A DNA stretch of 26,528 nt from an uncultured Eubacteriales bacterium (GTDB taxonomy: Bacteria; Bacillota; Clostridia; Oscillospirales; CAG-272): contig CAKTAA010000026.1 of the NCBI GenBank assembly GCA_934526185.1, positions 1-26,528 on the forward strand. The letters run 5' to 3'. Positions 7,440 through 15,182 of this stretch are shown here, piece after piece (position 1 is the stretch's first letter; each line of letters starts with the position of its first letter). The notes beneath the pieces were generated by a model. The model did not search any database, was not told where the DNA came from, and saw only the letters and a list, made by a program, of their open reading frames with translations. Position numbers and translations under genes: made by a program.

Positions 7440-7468
7440 ATCATAATATATTTCGGTGAACATTTCAA
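7440..7468 (-). promoter_or_regulatory. Sigma-A promoter of the oxidoreductase/TIM-barrel operon
   Basis: On the minus strand TTGAAA (7463-7468), a 17-base spacer, then TATGAT (7440-7445). One mismatch from consensus in each hexamer. It lies 60 bases before the ATG at 7380. Confidence 0.8.
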
Positions 7469-7796
7469 GCCTTTTTGGTGATTTTTTCAGTTTTTTTTCA
7501 CATTGGCTCTTCAAAGCCCTGTATTGGACGGAAGAATAGCTTCCATACAGCGGTTCGACAAGTATTTTTCAAACTCTTTGCCTCTCAAATAGTGAACAGA
7601 AAATTCGCAGCGAAATCCACAGCGGAAAAATACGGTGTATTTTGCTTTTCCATGGTTTCCCTGCAATTTGGCGCATCCGTCCGGATTTTCGACTCAAAAG
7701 CGGCACGAAGGGGAAACCCCTCCGTGCCGCCGGATGTTTTTGCTGAGCAAAAGTTATAGCAGTGTATACTTTTACATAAGATTTACAAGTTTATTT
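7469..7796. other. Intergenic region without a supported gene
   Basis: About 330 bases between the oxidoreductase promoter and the end of the BlaR1-like gene. It holds the terminator at 7701-7729 and a small stem (7519-7524 with 7545-7550). It also holds a minus-strand 22-codon ORF (7585-7653, ATG preceded by CAGGG about 6 bases upstream) that I cannot tie to any family. A plus-strand open frame (7475-7759) has no ribosome site and no family-like sequence. I see no transposase remnants. Confidence 0.6.
7701..7729 (-). terminator. Terminator hairpin after the BlaR1-like gene
   Basis: A 13-position stem with one mismatch (7701-7713 with 7717-7729) around an AAA/TTT loop, 67 bases after the minus-strand stop at 7797. 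On the minus strand it is followed by CTTTTGAG, a short T tract, so it is a moderate terminator. Confidence 0.7.
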
Positions 7797-10700
7797 TCAT
7801 ACCTGCGGTACAGCCTCTGCCGCCGGAAATTCCCGGACTCGACAAGCCGCACCGTCGTATACCCATGCGTAAACAGTGTCTGTTTCCGTGCGAACATCGG
7901 AGAGCGAAGCGGCCATAGCGTATGTCTGATTCTCAAAGACCTTGCCGTCCTCTGTCAGATACATGTAGCTGTCTCCCTTCCGCGCCACGGTGTATCCGCT
8001 GCGGTATCCCACAATGAAGTCATACTCAGGAGCCACAATGAGATTGCCCTCACGATCACAGACGCCGAACTTGCTGTCATCGGGAATCAGCTCTTCTATC
8101 ACAATTTCATCTTTCCATAAAGCGTTGCAGAGATGCCGTTCATCCCATCCCTCCGGCAGGGTTATTTCCTGCACAACATACCGGGCGTTTTCGTAAATAT
8201 TTCCGTACTCCTCGAAGTTTCCGAAAACCTCCACAATCGCTGGCCCCTCATGTACAGAAATACGGTACGCTTTTCCGCTTGCCGTATCATAATAGCAATT
8301 TGTATAGCCTCCGCCGTGGCCGCCGTGCATAGCAACAAAATACTGTTGTAGATCTGTGTCATATCCGAGCCGGAAAACATTATCCAAATCACCCTCTATT
8401 GCCAGGCAGCAGACATAATTGAGAATTTCCCCTTCAGCTTCAAAGATGACCTGACCCTCAGGCGTACAAATATAAGTTTTTTGACCGTCACAAATCAGCG
8501 TCAGCGTACTGCGCCATTTGTTTTCATTATGCAATATAAGCGAATCCGAGCATAAATAGTTTCCGATCACATATATATCCATGGAAACCGGTTTTACCGC
8601 CGATATATCGACCGGCAGCGGCTCTAAATAGATTCTTTCCTCGAATGTACTGGGAACCCAGATACGTTCTTCACGTTCCTGTTCCTTTTTGGCATCCAGA
8701 ACCTGCACCGCTTCGTATTCCGCCTGCTGTGCCTGTATTATTTCCTCGCGCCGCAGACTTTCAGCGGCCTCCGACTTGTATTTCACGGGATAGCATGCCT
8801 CACCGTCGTATACCCAGGTCACATAATATATATCCCCTGTGGAATCCATAATTTCTTTTGGAATTCCGGCGGCCAGATAGGTCTGCGGCAGCACCTCGCA
8901 CTGCGCGTTGACAGGATCATATACGGCAAGCTGGCAGACGCCGTCCTTTTTTACTCGAAAATAGACAGTGCCGTCCGCGCAGTCCGTTCTGACGCGGAAG
9001 CCCGATATCTCGTCGTATTCCGGCGGCAGCAAATATTCGCCCCAACACGTCACAAGCGCGCGTTTTCCGGTCTCAAGCAGAGACTGAGGAACAGCTTCAA
9101 GCGATTCCTTGTATTGACTTTCTATCACCGTCTGAAGCTCCTCTATCTGAGCTTGTGTAGCGATTCTGACTACATATGCGTCCACGCTTTTTTGCTCCAT
9201 ACGTCGCAATACATAGTCAGCACTGTCCCAGTCCTCATAAATATTGCATCTCCCCTGCGGGATGTGCCAGAGAATTTGCTCCTGATAGAACACATAACGC
9301 TGATACGGAGTCTCAGGACTAAAGAAGGTTTCCCTGGCAATTTCTTTGATCGATGATTCAAACCGTTGGTCAAATTGCTTTTGATACGCAGTCTCCGGCT
9401 CCTGCCATACCTGATAATATTCTCCGTCAACAGGGTTTTTCTCAATGAAAAACGCTCCGGAATCCGTTTGAAAACACCGATCCGACATTTCATTTCTATA
9501 CGGGTACCTCTCCAGCGTTTTATCCGTAACATACAGCGCTTTGCCCTCTGTGTCGCAGATATACTTCATCTCCCCTACTGAGAGAACTGTGTACACACCG
9601 TACGTATCAATATTCGTCGGCACAAGCGTCCGCGTATCGATCTCCGGCAACTTCAGCTTCTCCCTTTCATCGGGCGAACTTGTCAGCAGTCGGCATACGG
9701 TGTAGCTGTACTCCTCGCTTTCCTCAACCGTTCCCGCCAGATATTTGACCACGCGTCCGACAAAGCCAAGCGTTTCAGACCTGTGATCGTCCGGCAATTT
9801 CGGTTCATTGCCGTAGCATATAAACAGATTGTCACGTATCCATTCACAATAGTTGTATCCGTACAGCTCCGATCTCATACGCGCACACGGATCAAAGCAT
9901 TCCAGGCCGTCCTCACCAATTCGCAGAATGTTATACCGGTTGAACTCTTGAGTGCAGATACACTCAAGCGCGCCGTCACCGTCGATATCGGCTGTATAGC
10001 TGCCGTTAATGGATTCAAGATTGTAGAATATATCGCCGTACCAGAGATAACCGCGGTTGTATTCCGTCTCCGTACCGAGAAAAGAAAGTTTCCAACTTAT
10101 CTGGTAACCGATGCCTCCGGCAATTTCCTCGACGCGGAGGGAGCCTTTTATATAATCTCCCGTTTTTATTTCGTATTTATTGTCTAACCCGTCATAACTG
10201 TCCAGATCATACGGATTGTAACCAACAAATTTTCCTTTTCTCTCGTAGCCCAGACAGACCGGATATTCCTGCGCTTCTTCTGAGCCTCGGCAATAAACAA
10301 AATGCCTCACATCGCCGACAGTTATCTCGTCCAATATCTGATACTCGTCCTCATTCAGTCTCACCGCCCATTTGCCGCGGACATCGCCGCCGGGCTTTGC
10401 TGACTTCAGCTCTGCTGCTGCCGCTGTCGGAAAATCCGAAACGACATCCGTTTGTTTTGTCTGCAAGGTTTCCGAAAAAATTGTACATGCCACAAGAGAT
10501 CCCGCGATCACCGACAGAGCGAGCACCAAAGCGATTACCGCGATACCGCGTTTTTTCACCGATGTATCCATAATATTTATAATTCGCTCCTTTACTTCAT
10601 TTTTAGAAGGACTGAACAGGGGAGCCGAAACGGAACCTCTGCTCTTATCCCGGTTATCCCGCAGGATATCCAGCATACCCTCTGCATACATGTACCGCTG

Positions 10701-11714
10701 ATGATAATCACAGCAGGCAAGAACCTTCTCATCACAGGACAGCTCCATTTCCCGTTCCATCCGATGCATAGCCGCATACACGAGCGGATGGAACCAGTAC
10801 ATTGCTTTGAGAAATGTTCCCGCCAGCTTTACCCAAACATCGCGTCTCCGGAAGTGAATCAGCTCATGTGTCAGAATGCCTTCCATGGCTGCTTTTGGCA
10901 CCTTTTCCGGCAAATAAATTTTCGGGCGGAAATATCCCATAACCATCGGACTTCCTATTCCCGCGCACATCACAAGCGGAGGCGGTGTACGCACACCGGT
11001 GCACGCACAAGCCCTTTGATAGGCATCTTTCACGTTTGGATCTGATATTTCCTGCAGACTCATTTTGATATTTCTTTTCAGCACAGTATAGGATATCATA
11101 TAAAACATCATAAGTCCCACAGCGCCCAAAATCCACACGATCAAACAGATTTTATAAATTACCGCGTCAATTTCCCGGACAGTCGGTTGATTTATTTTTG
11201 TATCGTCAACGTCTCCTACTGTCGAGGGACGCTGTTCTTTTTGTACATCGTTTTCCGTTTGATTCATATTCGGCACCGTAGTTTGTGTCTGCACTGCCTG
11301 CGTCTGCTGGCCGATCTCTTCAACAGGAGTTTCCGGCGCTGGATGAACCGTCGACTGCGTTTTGTCCGATTCTGGTGATATCAACTGCTGAGTTCTATCC
11401 GTTTCCGCCGCAGGATCTTTCTGAACCGGATTTTGAGGCGCTATATTTTCATTTTTCACTGGATTTTCAATAAAAGAAACAGGGGCTGAAGCTTCTGGCT
11501 GAACGGCCGGCTGAGCATCCGATGGCGATTTTATGCTAATCGCAAATTCATATGCGGGAGTCAGATTCGGCACCCCAACAGGTATCATCAGCCGCAATGC
11601 CACAATACCCCATATCAGATAACGGCTCCGTGCCCGCATCTTTCCACCGAACGCTCTCATCAATATGAAAACCGAAAAAATCAAGATTGTCGCTGAGATT
11701 ATTGCATTCAGCAT
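7797..11714 (-). CDS. BlaR1-like M56 membrane metalloprotease with very large WG/FG-GAP-like ectodomain
   Basis: 1305 residues. The N-terminal third is the M56 (BlaR1/MecR1) protease module: membrane segments at about 4-22 and 32-49, a Pro/Gln-rich linker at 65-180, and a third segment at about 185-211. The zinc site is HELIH (283-287) with the third ligand E324 in MELSCDE. A fourth segment at about 390-413 precedes an extracytoplasmic part of about 890 residues. That part has an FG-GAP-like DIDGDG at 576-581. It also has two similar WG-repeat-like modules: around W891 with PPEYDEI, ending in WVYDGEAC (W967), and K1215 onward with APEYDFI, ending in WVYDGAAC (W1284). I see no SxxK/KTG penicillin-binding domain, so beta-lactam sensing is unlikely. 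A good ribosome site (AGGAGGAG) precedes ATG 11714. It lies 16 bases after the BlaI-type gene. In the family, ligand binding outside activates the protease, which inactivates the repressor. Confidence 0.92.
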   Translation of the reverse strand: MLNAIISATILIFSVFILMRAFGGKMRARSRYLIWGIVALRLMIPVGVPNLTPAYEFAISIKSPSDAQPAVQPEASAPVSFIENPVKNENIAPQNPVQKDPAAETDRTQQLISPESDKTQSTVHPAPETPVEEIGQQTQAVQTQTTVPNMNQTENDVQKEQRPSTVGDVDDTKINQPTVREIDAVIYKICLIVWILGAVGLMMFYMISYTVLKRNIKMSLQEISDPNVKDAYQRACACTGVRTPPPLVMCAGIGSPMVMGYFRPKIYLPEKVPKAAMEGILTHELIHFRRRDVWVKLAGTFLKAMYWFHPLVYAAMHRMEREMELSCDEKVLACCDYHQRYMYAEGMLDILRDNRDKSRGSVSAPLFSPSKNEVKERIINIMDTSVKKRGIAVIALVLALSVIAGSLVACTIFSETLQTKQTDVVSDFPTAAAAELKSAKPGGDVRGKWAVRLNEDEYQILDEITVGDVRHFVYCRGSEEAQEYPVCLGYERKGKFVGYNPYDLDSYDGLDNKYEIKTGDYIKGSLRVEEIAGGIGYQISWKLSFLGTETEYNRGYLWYGDIFYNLESINGSYTADIDGDGALECICTQEFNRYNILRIGEDGLECFDPCARMRSELYGYNYCEWIRDNLFICYGNEPKLPDDHRSETLGFVGRVVKYLAGTVEESEEYSYTVCRLLTSSPDEREKLKLPEIDTRTLVPTNIDTYGVYTVLSVGEMKYICDTEGKALYVTDKTLERYPYRNEMSDRCFQTDSGAFFIEKNPVDGEYYQVWQEPETAYQKQFDQRFESSIKEIARETFFSPETPYQRYVFYQEQILWHIPQGRCNIYEDWDSADYVLRRMEQKSVDAYVVRIATQAQIEELQTVIESQYKESLEAVPQSLLETGKRALVTCWGEYLLPPEYDEISGFRVRTDCADGTVYFRVKKDGVCQLAVYDPVNAQCEVLPQTYLAAGIPKEIMDSTGDIYYVTWVYDGEACYPVKYKSEAAESLRREEIIQAQQAEYEAVQVLDAKKEQEREERIWVPSTFEERIYLEPLPVDISAVKPVSMDIYVIGNYLCSDSLILHNENKWRSTLTLICDGQKTYICTPEGQVIFEAEGEILNYVCCLAIEGDLDNVFRLGYDTDLQQYFVAMHGGHGGGYTNCYYDTASGKAYRISVHEGPAIVEVFGNFEEYGNIYENARYVVQEITLPEGWDERHLCNALWKDEIVIEELIPDDSKFGVCDREGNLIVAPEYDFIVGYRSGYTVARKGDSYMYLTEDGKVFENQTYAMAASLSDVRTETDTVYAWVYDGAACRVREFPAAEAVPQV

Positions 11715-11730
11715 TTTTCTCCTCCTATTT

Positions 11731-12144
11731 TCAATCCCGTTCCTGGGGGGCTTTTCGTTCCTCTAACAATGTATACAGCTCCTGCAGTTCCCTGTCACTT
11801 ATCTGATTTAATTTAACAAAAGATGCAACCAATGTTCGAAAAGATCCCCTGCACATTTTTTTCAAGAAATGCTGAGATTCAACCATTCGGTATTCATCTT
11901 CCATAATAAGCGGTTCATACAGATGGTAGTTGGCCTCCTGCGTAACCTTTAAAAATCCTCTTGCTTCCAGTCGTCCTAAAAGTACCTGAAGCGTAGGCTT
12001 CTTCCAGTCACGAGTATCCTTCAGTTCTTTAAGAATTTCGATAACTTTCATTGGACGCTTCTGCTGCCATAAAACCAGCATGATATCAAGTTCTGCCTCC
12101 GGCAGCTTTTCTCCGCATTGTGATTCTCTCATTTTCATTTTCAT
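11731..12144 (-). CDS. BlaI/MecI/CopY-family winged-helix repressor
   Basis: 137 residues, normal for the family. The winged-helix domain runs from about residue 13 (LPEAELDIMLVLW) to about 80. The recognition region is KKPTLQVLLGRLEARGFL (48-65) and the wing is YHLYEPLI. A helical dimerisation tail follows (about 83-135) and ends in the acidic/basic ERKAPQERD. BlaI-type repressors bind TACA-N2-TGTA dyads as dimers and are inactivated after cleavage triggered by their BlaR1-type partner, encoded 16 bases downstream. I chose ATG 12144, the first of three closely spaced in-frame ATGs (12144, 12138, 12132), with AGGAAAGG upstream. This ATG overlaps the stop of a 15-codon leader ORF. Two operators flanking its own promoter indicate autoregulation. 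Confidence 0.92.
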   Translation of the reverse strand: MKMKMRESQCGEKLPEAELDIMLVLWQQKRPMKVIEILKELKDTRDWKKPTLQVLLGRLEARGFLKVTQEANYHLYEPLIMEDEYRMVESQHFLKKMCRGSFRTLVASFVKLNQISDRELQELYTLLEERKAPQERD

Positions 12145-12191
12145 TACCTGCCTTTCCTTGGAAATCTGTAAATCAGCCAAACATTTTCCAT
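12144..12191 (-). CDS. Candidate 15-codon leader peptide overlapping the repressor start
   Basis: ATG 12191 opens a frame of 15 codons (MENVWLIYRFPRKGR) that ends in TAA at 12146-12144. The last A of that stop is the first base of the repressor ATG (TAATG). AGGA lies 7 bases before the ATG. The repressor's own ribosome site lies inside this ORF. The arrangement would couple repressor translation to the leader. Whether it is translated is unproven; the product is basic and matches nothing I know. Confidence 0.4.
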   Translation of the reverse strand: MENVWLIYRFPRKGR

Positions 12192-12292
12192 GCAAATATC
12201 CTATTTAATCGATAGTTTTCAGCTTCAGTATCCTTTCAGATTTTATCCTGCCGCTGCGTATCTCTTTGTTGAAACGGTTGTTTTGCATCGAC

Positions 12293-12302
12293 TACATTTG
12301 TC
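12293..12302. promoter_or_regulatory. BlaI/CopY-type operator, downstream copy
   Basis: TACATTTGTC (GACAAATGTA on the minus strand): the ACA-N2-TGT core of MecI/BlaI/CopY operators, placed over the start of transcription of the repressor gene, centred 36 bases from the second copy at 12329-12338. Confidence 0.7.
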
Positions 12303-12311
12303 ATCATTTTT

Positions 12312-12340
12312 ATTATAGTAAATTAATAGACATTTGTCAA
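12312..12340 (-). promoter_or_regulatory. Perfect consensus promoter of the BlaI/BlaR1-like operon
   Basis: On the minus strand TTGACA (12335-12340), 17 bases, TATAAT (12312-12317): no deviation from consensus. Transcription should start near 12305, leaving a leader of about 160 bases before the repressor ATG. Eight bases of the upstream operator overlap the -35 box and the spacer. Confidence 0.9.
12329..12338. promoter_or_regulatory. BlaI/CopY-type operator, upstream copy over the -35 box
   Basis: GACA-TT-TGTC, a perfect 4+4 dyad with a 2-base centre. It shares its GACA with the -35 hexamer TTGACA on the minus strand, so a bound repressor would cover the -35 element. Confidence 0.75.
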
Positions 12341-12462
12341 CAGTTTTACTGAATAATTTTGGTGCTTTTTTCTATACTTATCTTTGAAAAAACGTTTCCA
12401 AAAACCGAATGTCGGCAGCAAAGGTCTTTGGACTCCTTCTCAGCAACATTTTTTTATTCAAT

Positions 12463-12496
12463 AAAAACGGCAGTGCTGACAGCACTGCCGTTTTTT
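12463..12496. terminator. Bidirectional terminator at the end of the ribosomal protein cluster
   Basis: A perfect 15-bp inverted repeat including the A/T flanks (12463-12477 with 12481-12495) around a GAC loop. Five A residues on one side and six T residues on the other let it stop transcription both ways. It ends the ribosomal message 64 bases after the rplQ stop. The stretch 12341-12462 upstream of the repressor promoter holds no gene I can support. Confidence 0.95.
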
Positions 12497-12560
12497 AATC
12501 AATCATTGATTTATCATGTGTCACACGCCCGGCGGACAAAACCCGCCTCGCCGGTGATTT

Positions 12561-13031
12561 TTATGCTTCAGCCGGGGCTTCCTCGGTTTTCACCGGGGCA
12601 TCGGCAGCTTCATCCTTCGCTGCCTTCGCCGCTTTGCGGGAAGCCTTTCTCGATGTCTTCGCAGCCGGCTCGTCTGCGCTCTTTTCGTCTGCCACGAGTT
12701 TGATTACCGCCATTTCCGCACCGTCTCCGCGACGCGGGCCGAGCTGGTAAATACGGGTATATCCGCCGTTTCTATCAGCATAATCAGGAGCGATCTGGTC
12801 AAACAGCTTCTTAACCACATCCTCCTTTGTAATATATGCAAGAGCCGCTCTGCGGGATGCAAGCGTGTTCTTCTTGCCAAGGGTAATCATCTTCTCGGCC
12901 ATACATCTGACCTCTTTTGCTCTTGTCAGAGTGGTCTCGATGGTGCCGTTTTCCAGCAGATAGGTTACCATGCCGCGAAGCATGGCATTTCTGTGTGCAG
13001 TCGCTCTTCCGAGCTTTCTCGTTCCGGGCAT
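12561..13031 (-). CDS. rplQ: 50S ribosomal protein L17 with long C-terminal tail
   Basis: L17 binds 23S rRNA near the exit side of the large subunit. The core, residues 1 to about 116, is typical (PGTRKLGRATAHRNAMLRGM at the start, GYTRIYQLGPRRGDGAEMAVIKLV at the end). It is followed by about 40 extra residues (117-156) rich in Ala, Lys, Glu and Asp, with the R/K-K-A repeats of a disordered tail. L17 is usually about 115-130 residues. I chose ATG 13031 because AAAGGAGGA lies 7 bases upstream and the family begins MPGTRKLGR. It is the last gene of the ribosomal cluster, 40 bases after rpoA and before the terminator at 12463-12496. Confidence 0.97.
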   Translation of the reverse strand: MPGTRKLGRATAHRNAMLRGMVTYLLENGTIETTLTRAKEVRCMAEKMITLGKKNTLASRRAALAYITKEDVVKKLFDQIAPDYADRNGGYTRIYQLGPRRGDGAEMAVIKLVADEKSADEPAAKTSRKASRKAAKAAKDEAADAPVKTEEAPAEA

Positions 13032-13071
13032 CTGCCATTCCTCCTTTGCCAATGACCCATGCGGTCATTTA

Positions 13072-14022
13072 TCATTCGTCGTCCTTTTTCAGCGCCAGCC
13101 CCAGAGATTCCAGCTTCTGAATGACTTCCTCCAGGGATTTTTTACCCAGGTTTCTGACCTTGATCATATCTTCCTCAGTTCTGCTGATCAGATCCTCCAC
13201 CGTGTCAATGCCCGCGCGTTTCAAGCAGTTGAAGCTTCTCACGGACATGTCAAGATCCTCAATGGTCATCTCAAGAACTTTTTCTTTGATTGTCTCTTCT
13301 CGCTCTACCATGATCTCCGCCCGTTTTGCTTCATCGGATAAATCCACAAACAGGTTGAGATGCTCGTTGAGTATCTTGGCCCCCAGGGATATTGCCTCTT
13401 TGGCGGATATCGTTCCGTTGGTCAAAACCTCAAGTGTCAGTTTGTCGTAATCCGTACGGCTTCCCACACGGGTATTCTCCACAGAAAAGCTGACATTATA
13501 GACCGGCGTAAAAATCGAGTCCACATAAATCAGGCCGATCTGCGGTGTATTCTGCTGTTTATTCTTCTCCTGAGAAACATAGCCGCGGCCGTGATCAAAC
13601 GTCAGCTCCATATAGAACCGAACAGGAGAATTGATCGTCGCCAGCAGATGATCGGGGTTCAGAATTTCAAGATCCGCATCCTGCTTGATGTCGCCTGCAC
13701 AGACAGTACAAGGGCCTGTCACGTCGATGACCGCCGTTTTCGGACCGTCGGCGAAAAGCTTCGCCGTTATGCCTTTGACATTCAGAACAATCTCGCAGAC
13801 ATCCTCTTTCACCCCGGCAATCGTAGATATTTCATGCAGTACGCCGTCGATTTTGATGCTGACCACCGCAACGCCCGGAAGCGAACTTAAGAGAACCCGG
13901 CGCAAAGAGTTGCCAAGCGTCGTTCCGTATCCCCTTTCCAGAGGCTCGATAACGAATTTTCCGCTGGTACCGTCTTCACTCAGATTCGCCGTGGTAATAT
14001 TGGGTCTCTCTATTTCAAGCAT
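13072..14022 (-). CDS. rpoA: DNA-directed RNA polymerase subunit alpha
   Basis: The 316-residue alpha subunit dimerises to nucleate RNA polymerase assembly and contacts activators and upstream promoter DNA. The N-terminal domain spans about 1-228 (LERGYGTTLGNSLRRVLLSSLPG is the dimer-interface signature). A linker rich in charged residues follows, then the C-terminal domain at about 245-310 with the DNA-binding helix RSFNCLKRAGI and VRNLGKKSLEEV. GGAGGG stands 7 bases before ATG 14022. It lies 88 bases after rpsD and 40 before rplQ, the normal position in Bacillota. Full length, no anomalies. Confidence 0.98.
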   Translation of the reverse strand: MLEIERPNITTANLSEDGTSGKFVIEPLERGYGTTLGNSLRRVLLSSLPGVAVVSIKIDGVLHEISTIAGVKEDVCEIVLNVKGITAKLFADGPKTAVIDVTGPCTVCAGDIKQDADLEILNPDHLLATINSPVRFYMELTFDHGRGYVSQEKNKQQNTPQIGLIYVDSIFTPVYNVSFSVENTRVGSRTDYDKLTLEVLTNGTISAKEAISLGAKILNEHLNLFVDLSDEAKRAEIMVEREETIKEKVLEMTIEDLDMSVRSFNCLKRAGIDTVEDLISRTEEDMIKVRNLGKKSLEEVIQKLESLGLALKKDDE

Positions 14023-14110
14023 TCTTTAACCCTCCATTTTGTATTGTGTAAACGCCGTCTGGCTTCTTCGGCATACGTACGGCATCCGCCGCTGCTGCCG
14101 GAAGCCGTGC

Positions 14111-14737
14111 TTACTTCGAATACAACTCGACGATGAGATGCTCCTCGAACGGGAAATCCACGTCGTCTCTTGCGGGAAGGGCAATCACCTTTGCCACAGC
14201 GTTGGTTTTGTCAACGTCAAGCCACTTCGGCGCCGTTACCGACTGCAACCCTTCGATCAATTCCTTCATTTTTTCGGACGAACGGCTGCTTTCCTTCACA
14301 GCAATGGTATCCCCTACCTTTACAATCAGAGAAGGGATAGTCACCTTTTTGCCGTTTAGTGTAAAATGGCCGTGCAACACGAGCTGACGTGCGTCCTTAC
14401 GGTTTTCCGCTAAGCCCGCCTTAAATACAGTATTGTCAAGACGGCGCTCCAGAAGGGAAAGCAGATTTTCACCCGTCTGTCCTTCCTTGTTGTCCGCCTT
14501 ACGGAAATAATTTTTGAACTGTCTTTCCTGAACACCGTAAATTCTCTTGGCCTTTTGCTTTTCGCGCAGCTGCATGCCGTATTCTTTCATCTTTTTGTTG
14601 GCTGCGCCATGCTGTCCGGGCGCTGTTGACCTGCGGCTCACCGCGCATTTATCTGACATGCAGCGTTCGCCCTTTAAAAAGAGTTTCGTACCCTCCCGAC
14701 GGCACATTCTGCATGCGGGTCCTGTATATCTTGCCAT
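14111..14737 (-). CDS. rpsD: 30S ribosomal protein S4 (zinc-binding form)
   Basis: S4 nucleates 30S assembly by binding the 5' domain of 16S rRNA. 208 residues. C9, C12, C26 and C31 form the zinc site of the C+ form, and the S4 RNA-binding domain is at about residues 98-160 (RRLDNTVFKAGLA). I start at ATG 14737, the MARYTGP family start. The frame also allows GTG 14749, but that codon overlaps the GGAGG site. In many bacteria S4 represses its own operon by binding the mRNA. The 88 bases between rpsD and rpoA show no obvious pseudoknot to me. Confidence 0.98.
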   Translation of the reverse strand: MARYTGPACRMCRREGTKLFLKGERCMSDKCAVSRRSTAPGQHGAANKKMKEYGMQLREKQKAKRIYGVQERQFKNYFRKADNKEGQTGENLLSLLERRLDNTVFKAGLAENRKDARQLVLHGHFTLNGKKVTIPSLIVKVGDTIAVKESSRSSEKMKELIEGLQSVTAPKWLDVDKTNAVAKVIALPARDDVDFPFEEHLIVELYSK

Positions 14738-14769
14738 GTTTTTCGGCACCTCCTTTTATATCTTCGATC

Positions 14770-15165
14770 TTATACGCGTCTTCTTTTCGGCGGTCTGCAG
14801 CCGTTATGCGGGATAGGTGTCACGTCCTTTATCAGATTGATCTCCAGTCCCTGCGCCTGCAGTGCGCGGATAGCAGCCTCTCTGCCCGAACCCGGTCCCT
14901 TGACGTAGACCTCGACACTTTTCATCCCCTGATCGATTGCGGCACGGGCTGCGTTTTCAGCCGCCATTTGAGCAGCATACGGCGTCGATTTTCTGGAGCC
15001 TTTAAAGCCGAGCTCTCCTGCCGAAGCCCAGGAAATCGCATTGCCGGCCTGATCTGTAATGGTGATGATAGTATTGTTAAAGGTCGAACGGATATGCGCC
15101 GCGCCTTTTTCGATATTTTTGCGCTCGCGGCGTCTTCTGACGGTCCTTTTTGTCACCTTAGCCAT
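14770..15165 (-). CDS. rpsK: 30S ribosomal protein S11
   Basis: S11 sits on the platform of the small subunit beside S6/S18 and helps form the mRNA exit path. 131 residues, complete: basic N-terminus (KRTVRRRRERKNIEKG), AHIRSTFNNTIITITD, and the C-terminal DVTPIPHNGCRPPKRRRV family signature. GGAG lies 11 bases before ATG 15165. It is 17 bases downstream of rpsM and 32 upstream of rpsD, in the usual alpha-operon order. Confidence 0.98.
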   Translation of the reverse strand: MAKVTKRTVRRRRERKNIEKGAAHIRSTFNNTIITITDQAGNAISWASAGELGFKGSRKSTPYAAQMAAENAARAAIDQGMKSVEVYVKGPGSGREAAIRALQAQGLEINLIKDVTPIPHNGCRPPKRRRV

Positions 15166-15182
15166 GAATTCTGGTCACTCCT

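Noticed and set aside
7475..7759. Plus-strand frame of 94 codons in the intergenic region
   Set aside because: No ribosome site, composition unlike a protein gene, and it crosses the terminator hairpin at 7701-7729.
7797..12144. Beta-lactam resistance operon (blaI-blaR1)
   Set aside because: Only the protease and repressor families match. There is no penicillin-binding sensor domain and no beta-lactamase gene beside it.
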